A DNA stretch of 64,000 bases from Hyphomicrobium sulfonivorans. GTDB taxonomy: Bacteria > Pseudomonadota > Alphaproteobacteria > Rhizobiales > Hyphomicrobiaceae. Both the position numbers and the translations under genes were made by a program. Below the pieces are notes generated by a model. That model did not search any database and was not told the DNA's origin. It saw only the letters and a program-made list of their open reading frames with translations. This document shows, piece after piece, positions 9,138 through 18,258 of the stretch; the first letter of the stretch is position 1; each line of letters starts with the position of its first letter. Location: contig NZ_PZPO01000004.1 of assembly GCF_013306565.1 (NCBI RefSeq), forward strand, positions 186,001 through 250,000, read 5' to 3'.

Positions 9138-12100
9138 CGACGGCCGGAGCCAATAAAGGCGCAATGAAGGGCGACCACAACGCACGCATTATCGCGGGCG
9201 TGCCCGAGGGGCTGGACGCGCTTGTGCTGGCGCAGTTGATCAACGAGGCAGCTGCAGAAACAGCGCCCGGCACGCTGCTGCACATCGCGCGCGATGACCG
9301 CCGGGTTGAGGCGCTGGAGCAGGGGCTCGCGTTCTTCGCGCCGCAGGTGCGCGTGCTGCCGTTCCCGGCGTGGGACACGGTGCCGTATGACCGCATCGGT
9401 CCGCGACCTGATGTTGTTGCGCAGCGCATGGCGACGCTGGCCAAGCTGGCGCTGGGCGGACGCAAGCATCCAACCGTAATCCTGACGACGGTGAATGCCG
9501 TACTGCAGCGCATCCCGACGCGCAGTTTCATGAAGCGCACCGTCAAGGCGCTGGCGCCGGGGCAGCGGGTCGACATGGCCCGGCTGATGAAGCGACTGGC
9601 GCTGATGGGCTACACGCGCTCGGGCACTGTGATGGAGCCGGGCGAATATGCAGTGCGCGGCGGCATCCTCGACATCTATCCGCCGGGGCGCGCGCAGCCG
9701 GTGCGCCTCGACTTTTTCGGCGACACGCTGGAAACCATCAAGGCGTTCGACGTACAGACGCAGCGCTCGCAGAAGGCGGTGCAGAAGTTCGCGTTGATGC
9801 CGGTGAGCGAAGTTGAATTCGGCTCCGATGCCGAAAAGCTTTTTCGCGCCCGCTACGTTGAGCTGTTCGGCGGCGCGACGGGTGATGATCCGCTGTATGA
9901 GGCTGTCAGCTCCGGCCATCGCTATCCCGGACAGGAGCACTGGCTGCCGCTGTTCCACGATGAGCTTGAGACGCTGTTCGATTATCTGCCGGGTGTTGCG
10001 ATCAGCTTCGATCATCGTTCCGACGAAACCATCAAGAGCCGCCTCGATCAGATTTCAGAGCACTACGACGCCCGCCTTGAGGCGCTGGAGGAAGCCAAGT
10101 TCGGCGGCCCGCCCTACAAGCCCGTGCCGCCGGATCGGATGTTTCTCAATCAGGCGGAATTCGAAACGCTGCTGACGCGCCATCGCACCAATCATCTGAC
10201 GCCATTTGAGGCGGGTGAAGCTCCGCATGTGCGTTCGTGGCGCGGCCGTGGCGGGCGTACGTTCACCGCTGAACGCGCGCAGGGCGATGTCAACGTGTTC
10301 GATTCCGTTGTCGGTCACATCCGCCGGCTGCAGGACGATCAGCGTCGCATCATTCTGACGACGTGGACGCCGGGCGCGCGCGAGCGGCTGGCCAGCCTGT
10401 TGGGCGATCACGGCCTCAAGGACATTGCGCGCGTTGAATCCTATGCCGAAGCGCTTGCGTTGCCGGGCAAGCAGGTGAGCATCGGCGTGCTCGGCATGGA
10501 GCAGGGCTTCGAAACGCCGGAGCTGGTGGTCATCGGCGAGCAGGACATTCTCGGCGACCGGCTTGTGCGCCCGCGCCGCAAGAAGCGTTCCGCTGTTGAT
10601 GTGTTGACGGAAGCAACAAGCCTTTCCGTCGGCGATCTCGTCGTGCACTCCGATCACGGCATCGGTCGCTTCTGCGGACTGAAAACCATCGAGGTGCTGG
10701 GCGCGGCGCACGACTGCCTTGAGCTGCACTACGCGGGTGGCGACAAGCTGTTCCTGCCGGTTGAAAACATCGAGCTTTTGTCCCGTTACGGCGCCGATGA
10801 ATCCGACGCACAACTCGATAAGCTCGGCGGTGTCGGCTGGCAGTCGCGCAAGGCCAAGCTGAAGAAGCGGTTGCTTGAGATCGCCTCCGAGCTGATCAAG
10901 CTTGCAGCGCTACGCCAGCTGAAGGAAGCACCAGCTATCACGGTCCAGGAAGGTCCGTACGAGGAGTTCGTCGCACGCTTCCCGTATGAGGAAACCGAAG
11001 ATCAGGGCGCCAGCATCGAAGCGGTGCTGGAGGATCTCGGCGCCGGGCGGCCGATGGATCGGCTCGTTTGCGGTGACGTCGGTTTCGGCAAGACGGAAGT
11101 CGCGTTGCGCGCTGCATTCGCCGGCGCGATGGGCGGGCTGCAGGTTGCCGTCGTCGTGCCGACAACGCTGCTGGCGCGTCAGCACTTCAAGACCTTCACC
11201 GAGCGTTTCCGTGGCTTGCCGATCAACGTTGCGCAGGCTTCGCGTATGGTCGGCTCCAAGGAACTTGCCGAGGTGAAGGAGGGCGTGAAAAACGGCACCG
11301 TCGATATCGTTGTTGGCACGCACGCGCTGCTGGGCAAGACCATCGATTTCAAGCGCCTCGGTCTGCTGATCATCGACGAGGAGCAGCACTTCGGCGTTGG
11401 CCACAAGGAACGGCTGAAGAAGATGAAGGAGGACGTGCACGTCCTCACGCTGTCGGCGACGCCTATTCCACGTACGCTGCAATTGGCGCTGACGGGCGTG
11501 CGCGAACTTTCGCTCATCACCACACCGCCGGTCGACCGCCTCGCGGTGCGCACGTACATCTCGCCATTCGATCCGATGATCATCCGAGACGCGCTGCTGC
11601 GCGAACGCTATCGCGGCGGTCAGAGCTTCTACGTTGCGCCGCGCATTTCTGATCTGGATGAGATCGCCGACTTCCTGCGCGAGGCGGTGCCGGAGCTGAC
11701 ATTCGCGCGCGCCACCGGTCAGCTTGCGCCGGGCGAGCTGGAAGATGTGATGACGGCATTCTACGACGGCAAATATGACGTGTTGCTGTCTACCGCCATC
11801 GTTGAATCGGGTCTCGATCTGCCGAACGCCAACACGCTGATCGTACACCGCGCCGACATGTTTGGCCTCGCGCAGCTCTATCAGTTGCGTGGCCGCGTTG
11901 GCCGTTCGAAGACGCGTGCGTATGCCTACTTCACGACGCCGATCGGCAAGGCGCTGACAGAAGGCGCCGATAAGCGCCTGAAGGTGCTGCAATCGCTGGA
12001 TACGCTGGGCGCGGGATTCTCGCTGGCGTCGCACGATCTCGACATCCGCGGTTCCGGCAATCTGCTGGGCGAGGAGCAATCTGGCCACATCCGCGAGGTT

Positions 12101-12652
12101 GGCTTCGAGCTCTATCAGTCGATGCTGGAAGAGGCCGTCGCCTCGATGAAGGAAGGCGACATTGAAGGCACCAACACACGCGACCAGTGGAGCCCGCAGA
12201 TTTCACTCGGCACGTCGGTGCTCATCCCGGAAAGCTACGTCGCCGACCTGCAACTTCGTCTTGGTCTCTATCGCCGTCTGTCGACGCTGGAGACGCGCGA
12301 GGAGATCGACAACTTTGCGTCCGAGCTGGTCGATCGCTTCGGTCCGTTGCCGGAGGAAGTGGAGCATCTGCTCGACGTGATGGAGATCAAGGGGCTGTGC
12401 CGTCAGGCAGGCGTTTCGCAGGTGGATGCGGGGCCGCGCGGAGCGGTGGTCGCGTTCCACAAGAATGCGTTCGCCAATCCGGAAGGGCTGGTTGCATTCG
12501 TGCAGGCATCGCGCGGCATGGTGAAGGTGCAGCCGGATCAGAAGCTGGTGTTCCGTGCCGGATGGGATCTGCCGAACGAGCGCTTGAAGGGCGTGCGTGG
12601 TTTCATCGGCCAGCTTGCAGACGTTGCCGCTCGGGCGAAGAAAGCCGCTTAA
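9134..12652 (+). CDS. mfd: Transcription-repair coupling factor
   Basis: Displaces RNA polymerase stalled at lesions and recruits UvrA. The 1172 residues match the family length. In order: a UvrB-like N-terminal module (FPAWDTVPYDR near 77, RGGILDIYPPG near 175), the RNA-polymerase-interacting domain (GDLVVHSDHGIGRFCG near 500), the RecG-like translocase with Walker A GDVGFGKTEVAL near 650, DEEQHFGV and SATPIPRT, and a C-terminal D7 domain. Start ATG 9134 overlaps the sdhE stop by four bases. No T-rich terminator for mfd follows; the downstream hairpin faces the other way. Confidence 0.97.
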   Translation: MTTAGANKGAMKGDHNARIIAGVPEGLDALVLAQLINEAAAETAPGTLLHIARDDRRVEALEQGLAFFAPQVRVLPFPAWDTVPYDRIGPRPDVVAQRMATLAKLALGGRKHPTVILTTVNAVLQRIPTRSFMKRTVKALAPGQRVDMARLMKRLALMGYTRSGTVMEPGEYAVRGGILDIYPPGRAQPVRLDFFGDTLETIKAFDVQTQRSQKAVQKFALMPVSEVEFGSDAEKLFRARYVELFGGATGDDPLYEAVSSGHRYPGQEHWLPLFHDELETLFDYLPGVAISFDHRSDETIKSRLDQISEHYDARLEALEEAKFGGPPYKPVPPDRMFLNQAEFETLLTRHRTNHLTPFEAGEAPHVRSWRGRGGRTFTAERAQGDVNVFDSVVGHIRRLQDDQRRIILTTWTPGARERLASLLGDHGLKDIARVESYAEALALPGKQVSIGVLGMEQGFETPELVVIGEQDILGDRLVRPRRKKRSAVDVLTEATSLSVGDLVVHSDHGIGRFCGLKTIEVLGAAHDCLELHYAGGDKLFLPVENIELLSRYGADESDAQLDKLGGVGWQSRKAKLKKRLLEIASELIKLAALRQLKEAPAITVQEGPYEEFVARFPYEETEDQGASIEAVLEDLGAGRPMDRLVCGDVGFGKTEVALRAAFAGAMGGLQVAVVVPTTLLARQHFKTFTERFRGLPINVAQASRMVGSKELAEVKEGVKNGTVDIVVGTHALLGKTIDFKRLGLLIIDEEQHFGVGHKERLKKMKEDVHVLTLSATPIPRTLQLALTGVRELSLITTPPVDRLAVRTYISPFDPMIIRDALLRERYRGGQSFYVAPRISDLDEIADFLREAVPELTFARATGQLAPGELEDVMTAFYDGKYDVLLSTAIVESGLDLPNANTLIVHRADMFGLAQLYQLRGRVGRSKTRAYAYFTTPIGKALTEGADKRLKVLQSLDTLGAGFSLASHDLDIRGSGNLLGEEQSGHIREVGFELYQSMLEEAVASMKEGDIEGTNTRDQWSPQISLGTSVLIPESYVADLQLRLGLYRRLSTLETREEIDNFASELVDRFGPLPEEVEHLLDVMEIKGLCRQAGVSQVDAGPRGAVVAFHKNAFANPEGLVAFVQASRGMVKVQPDQKLVFRAGWDLPNERLKGVRGFIGQLADVAARAKKAA

Positions 12653-12675
12653 CGCGGCGGCAACCGTGCGACCTC

Positions 12676-12710
12676 AGAAAACAAAAGCGCGCAGATTTGA
12701 TCTGCGCGCT
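12676..12710 (-). terminator. Rho-independent terminator of the 3-TM protein gene
   Basis: AGCGCGCAGAT (12686-12696) and ATCTGCGCGCT (12700-12710) form a perfect 11-bp stem with a TTG loop. On the minus strand it is followed by TTTTGTTTTC, so it serves the minus-strand gene ending at 12751. It may also slow mfd transcription, but the plus side has no T-tract. Confidence 0.8.
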
Positions 12711-12750
12711 CATAACTCCCGGTCGTCATGCAGTTTGCAGACGTCTGCGA

Positions 12751-13101
12751 TCAGGTCGTCTTGCGCTTGTTGAAGTAGGCGCGCGGGCCCGGCGAACGGC
12801 GCGAGCGCTGCTCCGGTGACATCGCTTCCATCAACTTGATCGCCTGCGTGAAGATGATCGGGAACACCACGATCAGGAACAGCCCGATCAGCATCAGGTC
12901 GCGCATGTCGGCCTGATAGCCACGATAGAGCACCAGCAGCCCCGAGCCGATGCCCGCCGCCGTCAGCAGCGTGATGAGAACGGCTTCAAGGTGGTGCGAG
13001 ATCACATACCAGAGCCCGACGACCGCCAGCACCGCCGTGATGCCGATGGCTGTCAGCACACCGGGATGCGCGGCAAGATATTGCGTGAGTTCGTCGAACA
13101 T
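12751..13101 (-). CDS. Small three-helix membrane protein, function unknown
   Basis: 116 residues with three predicted membrane helices at about 14-34, 38-58 and 67-88 and a basic, soluble C-terminal tail (SPEQRSRRSPGPRAYFNKRKTT). I do not recognise the family. ATG 13101 is chosen over an in-frame start at 13143 because AAGGAGG stands five bases upstream, an excellent ribosome site. It is monocistronic on the minus strand with its own terminator. The positive tail suggests a cytoplasmic C-terminus (inference). Confidence 0.7.
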   Translation of the reverse strand: MFDELTQYLAAHPGVLTAIGITAVLAVVGLWYVISHHLEAVLITLLTAAGIGSGLLVLYRGYQADMRDLMLIGLFLIVVFPIIFTQAIKLMEAMSPEQRSRRSPGPRAYFNKRKTT

Positions 13102-13231
13102 GATCGCCTCCTTGCATGCCGCCAACGCGGCGGCGAACAGCAACGAGAGCTGATACCACTTTCAGCCCGGCTGTGCGTGACGGTCGGGCAGAATGGTAGC
13201 GCTGCGCGGCGCACAGGACACAGATCGGCGG

Positions 13232-14794
13232 TCAGCTTGTGGATAACTCGGGATGACGCAACGCCTTACGCATCACCTTGCCGTTTGCTGTGCGAGGTAG
13301 CGCGTCGATGAACACAATCGAGCGCGGCCGCTTGTATCCAGCCAGGCGTTCGGCAGCGAAGGTTTCGATGTCGGACGCTTCAACGCTCGCACCGGGCTGA
13401 CGCACGATGAATGCCGCGATGATGCTGACGTCGGCGCGCACGCGTACTTCCGCGCACGCCACCTCGGCAACAGCGGGATGTTCCGCAATCGCGGCTTCCA
13501 CTTCCAGCGGCGACACGCGATAGCCGAGCGCCTTCATCAGATCGTTGGCGCGGCCGTGATGGAACACATATCCGTCGGCGTCGATGCGGGCGAGGTCACC
13601 GCCGATAAACCATTCGCCGCGCATCACGGCAGCTTCTTCGTCAGGCCGGTTCCAGTAGCCAAGCATCAAGCCTGGATCGGAGCGGTGCACGGCCAGCAAA
13701 CCTTCCTCACCTGCGGGCAATGGTTCATCGCCGCCATCAACCGGCAGCACGGCGATGCGACGGCCGGGCTGTGCCTGGCCAACAGCACCTGCACACCGAA
13801 CCATCTCCGGCCCGGTTGAAATGTAGGTCGAGATTTCACTCATGCCGAGCGCCTCGTAAATCGGGCGTCCGGTGCGCGCTTCCCATTCCTCGAACAGGCC
13901 AGGCGGCGGACTTTCCCCGGCCATCAGGCCGTGACGCAGCGCGCCCAGATCGTCACGCGTCGGCTGCGCATATTTGAGGATCTGCCGAAACACACCGGGC
14001 ACGCCCGCGAACAGCGTGGCGCCAGTCTGCCGGATCAGTTGCGGCCAGACGGTGGGATCCTTCTCGCCCGTGAAGATGATCGATGTCGCGCCGTTGGCCC
14101 ACGGATCGGTGAGGCCGGTGCCGAGTGTGAAGGTCCAGTTGAACGCTCCGGCATGCAGCATGCGGTCACCCGGGCCGATGCCGTACCAGCCGCGATACAT
14201 CGGACTACGACCGAAAGCGGCGCGCTGTGCGTGCAGCACACCCTTGGGCGACGCAGTGGTGCCCGAAGTGTAGATCAGGAATGCAGGATCGTCGGCGGCG
14301 GTGTCGGCATAGTCCGCGCGCGGTGCTTCACGCATCATGCGCTCGACGGTAGCGGCGTCCAGCACCATCATACCGCCCGGCAACGCGCCCATCTCCATGC
14401 CAGCGCCGCTGCCAAGAGCAACGGCCTGCGCGCCGCTGTCCTCAAGCATAAAGCGCGCTTCGGTGGCGGTGAGCTGCGTTGACGTTGGCAGCGGGACATA
14501 GCCGCCCGCTATCGCGCCGAAGAACAGCAGCGCATAAGTGCTGGTGTTTTCCAGCCGGATGAGAATGCGTGCGCCGGGTTTCAGTCCGGTTGCCTGCAAT
14601 CCGCCGGCGATGCGCAACACCGCGTCTTCGATCGCAGCGAACGTCCATGCTTCGGAGGGCGCCGATCCGCTGGCGTCGTCATAGACCAGCAGCGCCGGTG
14701 CATCGGGGCGCGCAGCGGCGGCACGGCCGATGGCGTAAGCGGCCATGTTGAAGCGTGCAGGGAGAGAGGTGACAGGCGTGAGCAGGTTCATCAT
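13232..14794 (-). CDS. AMP-dependent acyl-CoA synthetase/ligase (benzoate-CoA ligase-like)
   Basis: An adenylate-forming enzyme of 520 residues that activates a carboxylic acid as acyl-AMP and then acyl-CoA. It shows the AMP-binding P-loop YTSGTTASPKG, YEALGMSEIS, the GDLARIDADGY hinge segment, FHHGRANDLMKALGYRVSP and the catalytic lysine in PRTANGKVMRK. The overall look is nearest to benzoate-CoA ligase or medium-chain acyl-CoA synthetases; the substrate is not decided. ATG 14794 overlaps the stop of the upstream solute-binding gene (ATGA), so the two are coupled. That pairing is unusual and may mean the imported compound is a CoA-ligase substrate (speculative). Confidence 0.85.
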   Translation of the reverse strand: MMNLLTPVTSLPARFNMAAYAIGRAAAARPDAPALLVYDDASGSAPSEAWTFAAIEDAVLRIAGGLQATGLKPGARILIRLENTSTYALLFFGAIAGGYVPLPTSTQLTATEARFMLEDSGAQAVALGSGAGMEMGALPGGMMVLDAATVERMMREAPRADYADTAADDPAFLIYTSGTTASPKGVLHAQRAAFGRSPMYRGWYGIGPGDRMLHAGAFNWTFTLGTGLTDPWANGATSIIFTGEKDPTVWPQLIRQTGATLFAGVPGVFRQILKYAQPTRDDLGALRHGLMAGESPPPGLFEEWEARTGRPIYEALGMSEISTYISTGPEMVRCAGAVGQAQPGRRIAVLPVDGGDEPLPAGEEGLLAVHRSDPGLMLGYWNRPDEEAAVMRGEWFIGGDLARIDADGYVFHHGRANDLMKALGYRVSPLEVEAAIAEHPAVAEVACAEVRVRADVSIIAAFIVRQPGASVEASDIETFAAERLAGYKRPRSIVFIDALPRTANGKVMRKALRHPELSTS

Positions 14795-16731
14795 GGTTTG
14801 TCGGCGGTCCACCATGTATCGACGTTGGAGCCGAACAGAGGTGTCTTTTCTGGATGCTTCAGGCGGGTCCAATAGGCGACCCACTGCTTGGGTATGTAGA
14901 ACAGCGGAATGACGTAGTCACCGGAAAGCAGCACGCGGTCGAGGGCCCGCACGGCGGACACAAAGTTCTGTTCGTCCTTTGCGGCCAGCATCGCGCCGAT
15001 CATCGCATCGACGGCTTCATTCTCAACGCCAGCGAAGTTGAATGTGCCGGGAGTCTTGGCTGCATTCGCCGACCATCGGAACAACTGTTCGTTGCCGGGA
15101 GAAAGCGACGAGATCCAGGTGTTTTGCATCATGTCGTAGTCGTAGTTTGTCAGCCGCTGCTGATACTGCGCGCTATCGACAACCCGCACCCTGGCATCGA
15201 TGCCGAGACGCTCGACATCGCGCACGAACGATAGCAGCAGGCCTTCCTGCGTGGTCGATGCGGCCAGAATTTCAAAGCTGAGCTGACGACCTGTTTTTGC
15301 ATGCACGAGCTTGCCGCCACGCAATTCGTAGCCCGCTTGCTGCAGCAGATGGAATGCGCGCTCCTGATTGTCGCGACTGCGGCCCGAGCCATCGGTGGTC
15401 GGGAAGCGATAGGTGCCCGCCATGATGTCTGGCTTCACGGCATCGGGGTAGGGCGCCAGCAATTCGCGTTCGCGCTCGTCGGCGGGAACACCCGTCGATG
15501 CCAGCGTGGAACGTTCGAAATAGCTTTGCGTGCGGCTGTAAAGGCCGGAATAGAGCGTGCGATTGATCCATTCGAAGTCGAACAGCAGGATCAGGGCTTC
15601 GCGCACCTTCGGATCGGCGAACACGGGACGGCGGGTATTGAACACCAGCGCGGTCATGCCTGCTGGCAGACCGATTTCGAACTGGCCCTTGATGACGCGG
15701 CCGTCACGGGCGGCGGGAAATTCATAGCCGTTGGCCCAGCGGCGTGGATCATCCTCCGGCCAGCGGTCGGTTTGTCCTGACTTGAAGGCGTCGAACAGCA
15801 CCGAACCATCACGGAAGTAGTCGAAGCGGATCTCATCGAAGTTGAAGCGGCCGCGATTGACGGGCAGGTCACGGCCCCAATAGTTGGGATCGCGCACATA
15901 TGTCAGCGCCCGGCCGGCATCGACGCGGCCGATACGGTAGGGGCCTGACCCGATCGGCGGCGTAAGCGACGTGTGATCGAAGGTTGCCCGGTCGATGGCG
16001 TGTTTGGGCAGCACCGGCATCAGCCCCAGGATGAACGGGATTTCGCGGTCGCCGCTGTCGTCAAAGGTGAAACGCACGCCGTGATCGCCCAGGCGCTCGG
16101 CCTTTGTCACCTTCTCGAAGTAGGTGCGGTAATTCGGGCGGCCCTTCTCCATCAGAATTTCGTAGGAAAAAATGATGTCATCGGCGGTGATTGGGGTGCC
16201 GTCGGAAAAGCGCGCCTTGGGATTGAGATGAAATGTGATCGAGGAGCGATCCTCCGGCATCTCCACCGTTTCAGCGATCAGCCCATAGAGGGTGAACGGT
16301 TCGTCGAGGCCGCGGGCCATCAGGCTCTCGATCGTGAAATCGCGGATACCGACCGCGGGCACGCCCCGGACAATCAGCGGGTTCAGGCTGTCGAAGGAGC
16401 CGTAGGCGCCCAGCACGAGGCGTCCGCCCTTCGGGGCGTCAGGCTCAGCATAGGAGAAGTGCGAAAAACCGGCAGGCTGCTTGGGCTCACCGTGCAGGGC
16501 AATGCCGTGCATGGCTTTGGGAACAGTTGCGGACGGATCAGCTTCCGATCCCTGCGCGCTGGCAGGCGGAGCGAACGCCAGCAAAAAAAGCAGAGCCGCA
16601 CAGGCCAATCGGGCGGCGATTGCAGGCAGGCCCAGCATGTGGCTGTGTTGCCGACAAAGCATGTGGACAGGCTGGCGAAGTATCACCTGATTGCCGTACT
16701 TGGCCGCTATGGCTGTCAAATGTTGAGGCAT
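14791..16731 (-). CDS. Extracellular solute-binding protein family 5, YejA-like
   Basis: A periplasmic binding protein of an oligopeptide ABC importer, 646 residues. Similarity to E. coli YejA (microcin C and peptide uptake) is visible in HFSYAEPDAPKGG, LPVNRGRFNFDEIRFDY, RRPVFADPKVREAL and LFDFEWINRTLYS. A signal peptide occupies about residues 32-60 (ARLACAALLFLLAFAPPASAQ). Start choice is uncertain: ATG 16731 has a good AAGAGG site, whereas ATG 16662 or 16638 would give a more normal signal peptide. No permease or ATPase gene is adjacent, so it must use components encoded elsewhere. Its stop overlaps the acyl-CoA ligase start. Confidence 0.85.
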   Translation of the reverse strand: MPQHLTAIAAKYGNQVILRQPVHMLCRQHSHMLGLPAIAARLACAALLFLLAFAPPASAQGSEADPSATVPKAMHGIALHGEPKQPAGFSHFSYAEPDAPKGGRLVLGAYGSFDSLNPLIVRGVPAVGIRDFTIESLMARGLDEPFTLYGLIAETVEMPEDRSSITFHLNPKARFSDGTPITADDIIFSYEILMEKGRPNYRTYFEKVTKAERLGDHGVRFTFDDSGDREIPFILGLMPVLPKHAIDRATFDHTSLTPPIGSGPYRIGRVDAGRALTYVRDPNYWGRDLPVNRGRFNFDEIRFDYFRDGSVLFDAFKSGQTDRWPEDDPRRWANGYEFPAARDGRVIKGQFEIGLPAGMTALVFNTRRPVFADPKVREALILLFDFEWINRTLYSGLYSRTQSYFERSTLASTGVPADERERELLAPYPDAVKPDIMAGTYRFPTTDGSGRSRDNQERAFHLLQQAGYELRGGKLVHAKTGRQLSFEILAASTTQEGLLLSFVRDVERLGIDARVRVVDSAQYQQRLTNYDYDMMQNTWISSLSPGNEQLFRWSANAAKTPGTFNFAGVENEAVDAMIGAMLAAKDEQNFVSAVRALDRVLLSGDYVIPLFYIPKQWVAYWTRLKHPEKTPLFGSNVDTWWTADKP

Positions 16732-16998
16732 ATGACGCCTCTTATCACAGGAAATATGTTCCGCCATGGCGCGTGCCGATTTCCCGCACAGACACTCCCG
16801 CGTTGCGTGTTTGCCACGATCGATTGTGTGGTTATCATGAATGTGAGAATGCTAAAAACTACGGCCACGGGATTGCCGCATTCGGGGCATTACTGCCGGT
16901 CAGTGGGCGCCGAGGGGCGTCATAAGGGCGCGCATTTTTTGTTCGCCCGGCGAGGGGCGAGCTGGACGGGCCAGCTCACTAAGAAAGGTTTGTATTCC

Positions 16999-17853
16999 AT
17001 GACAAATTCCGTTGCGCACCTCCTGGTAAAGGGGCGGAGCGGCCGCGGGGTGGCCGCCGTGTGCGCTGCTCTTGGGCTGGCCGCCATGGTTTCTGCGGTG
17101 CCTGCCCTTGCGCAGGATGCAAAGAAGGCAGCGCCCGCCAAAGCCGCTCCCGCCGCCAAGGCTCCGGCCAAGGGCGCCGCTGCCGCTGGTGATCAGAAGA
17201 GCAGCGCCTGGGTCAAGCTTTGCGAGAAGGCGCCGTTCAACACCAAGGACAAGGACGGCAAGGAAGTTAAGAGCGAAAAGAACATCTGCCTGACGCATCA
17301 CGAGCGTCTGGATGGCAACACCGGCATGGTCATGGTGTCGGCGGCTATCCGTGAGGTGGAAGGCGCTCCCAAGAAGAGCATGATGGTCATGGTGCCGCTT
17401 GGTATGGCTCTGCCGCCTGGGCTGCGCGCTGCGGTCTATTCCAAGGAACAGTGGGACAAAGCCGCGAAGAACGAGAAGATCGACGAGAACGCGCTGAAGC
17501 CGATCTCGCTGACCTACTCGCTGTGCCATGCCGCTGGCTGCACCGCCGAGATCGAAGCCACGCCGGACCTCATCGAGCAGATGAAGAAGGGCGGCGGCAT
17601 CATGGTCATCGCCATGAATGCAGGCGCTCAGCCGATTGGCTTCCCGGTGCCGCTTGATGGCTTCACCGAGGCCTATGCCGGCAAGCCGATCGACAACGAA
17701 GAATATGCCAAGGCTCGTGGTCAGCTGATGGCGCAGATTCGTGAACGTCAGCAGGCTGCGCTTGAGAAGTACAAGGCCGAGCAGATGAAGAACCTGCCGC
17801 CGCCGCCGGATGGTGCTCCCGCCGCCGCCGCTGCACCGGCTGCCAAGAAGTAA
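16999..17853 (+). CDS. ialB: Invasion-associated locus B family protein
   Basis: 284 residues with a signal peptide (cleavage after PALAQ near residue 40), then an Ala/Lys/Pro-rich linker at about 41-65 and the IalB domain (WVKLCEKAPF to EAYAGKP). The domain contains cysteines in KLC, NICLTH and LCHAAGCTAEIE that could pair in the periplasm. A second Pro/Ala-rich tail closes the protein. IalB was named in Bartonella for red-cell invasion, but it is widespread in free-living alphaproteobacteria, where its role is unclear. The frame is open far upstream; ATG 16999 is fixed by AAGAAAGG ten bases before it and by the signal peptide. A terminator follows 30 bases after the stop. Confidence 0.88.
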   Translation: MTNSVAHLLVKGRSGRGVAAVCAALGLAAMVSAVPALAQDAKKAAPAKAAPAAKAPAKGAAAAGDQKSSAWVKLCEKAPFNTKDKDGKEVKSEKNICLTHHERLDGNTGMVMVSAAIREVEGAPKKSMMVMVPLGMALPPGLRAAVYSKEQWDKAAKNEKIDENALKPISLTYSLCHAAGCTAEIEATPDLIEQMKKGGGIMVIAMNAGAQPIGFPVPLDGFTEAYAGKPIDNEEYAKARGQLMAQIRERQQAALEKYKAEQMKNLPPPPDGAPAAAAAPAAKK

Positions 17854-17883
17854 TTCTTCTGCTGTGATTTTTTGAGTTGTTGG

Positions 17884-17915
17884 CCGCTCGGCGATTGTAT
17901 CGCCGGGCGGTTTTT
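17884..17915 (+). terminator. Rho-independent terminator after ialB
   Basis: CCGCTCGGCGAT and ATCGCCGGGCGG form a 12-bp stem with one G-T pair and a TGT loop, followed by TTTTT at 17911-17915. Confidence 0.88.
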
Positions 17916-18258
17916 CGTTGCGGATCGGCAGTGGGCGAAGCGCAATGATGAATCGTCAGGTGCGATCGAGATTGGCAAGTCGGCGGACGTGATGCAGCCA
18001 AGCCCGCCCTTGGCCTGCCGGGGAGCTGGTGCCGCAGTTGTGAGATTGGCCGGCTAATCCGCAGGGGCAGGTCGCTCGTGCGTTTAGTTTGGACACAGGC
18101 GCTGAGCTGAGCACCACCAGTCAATCGCAGCCATGCGCGCGTGGCGTGCGCGGCGCATACTGTTCGTGGCGGCGGCAACGGCGGACGGAAGATACAACCT
18201 TCCATCCGCGCGTCGTATGAACGGCGGAGACGCGCCGCTCCGATCCTCAGCCTGCCAA
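17916..18258. other. Intergenic stretch without a recognisable gene
   Basis: About 340 bases between the ialB terminator and the purL stop. Short open frames exist on both strands, but none has a ribosome site, signal peptide or recognisable domain. No repeat or RNA gene was seen. Confidence 0.5.

Noticed and set aside
15973-16998. 342-codon in-frame extension upstream of ialB
   Set aside because: The signal peptide and ribosome site at 16999 fix the start; the extension lies opposite the YejA-like gene.
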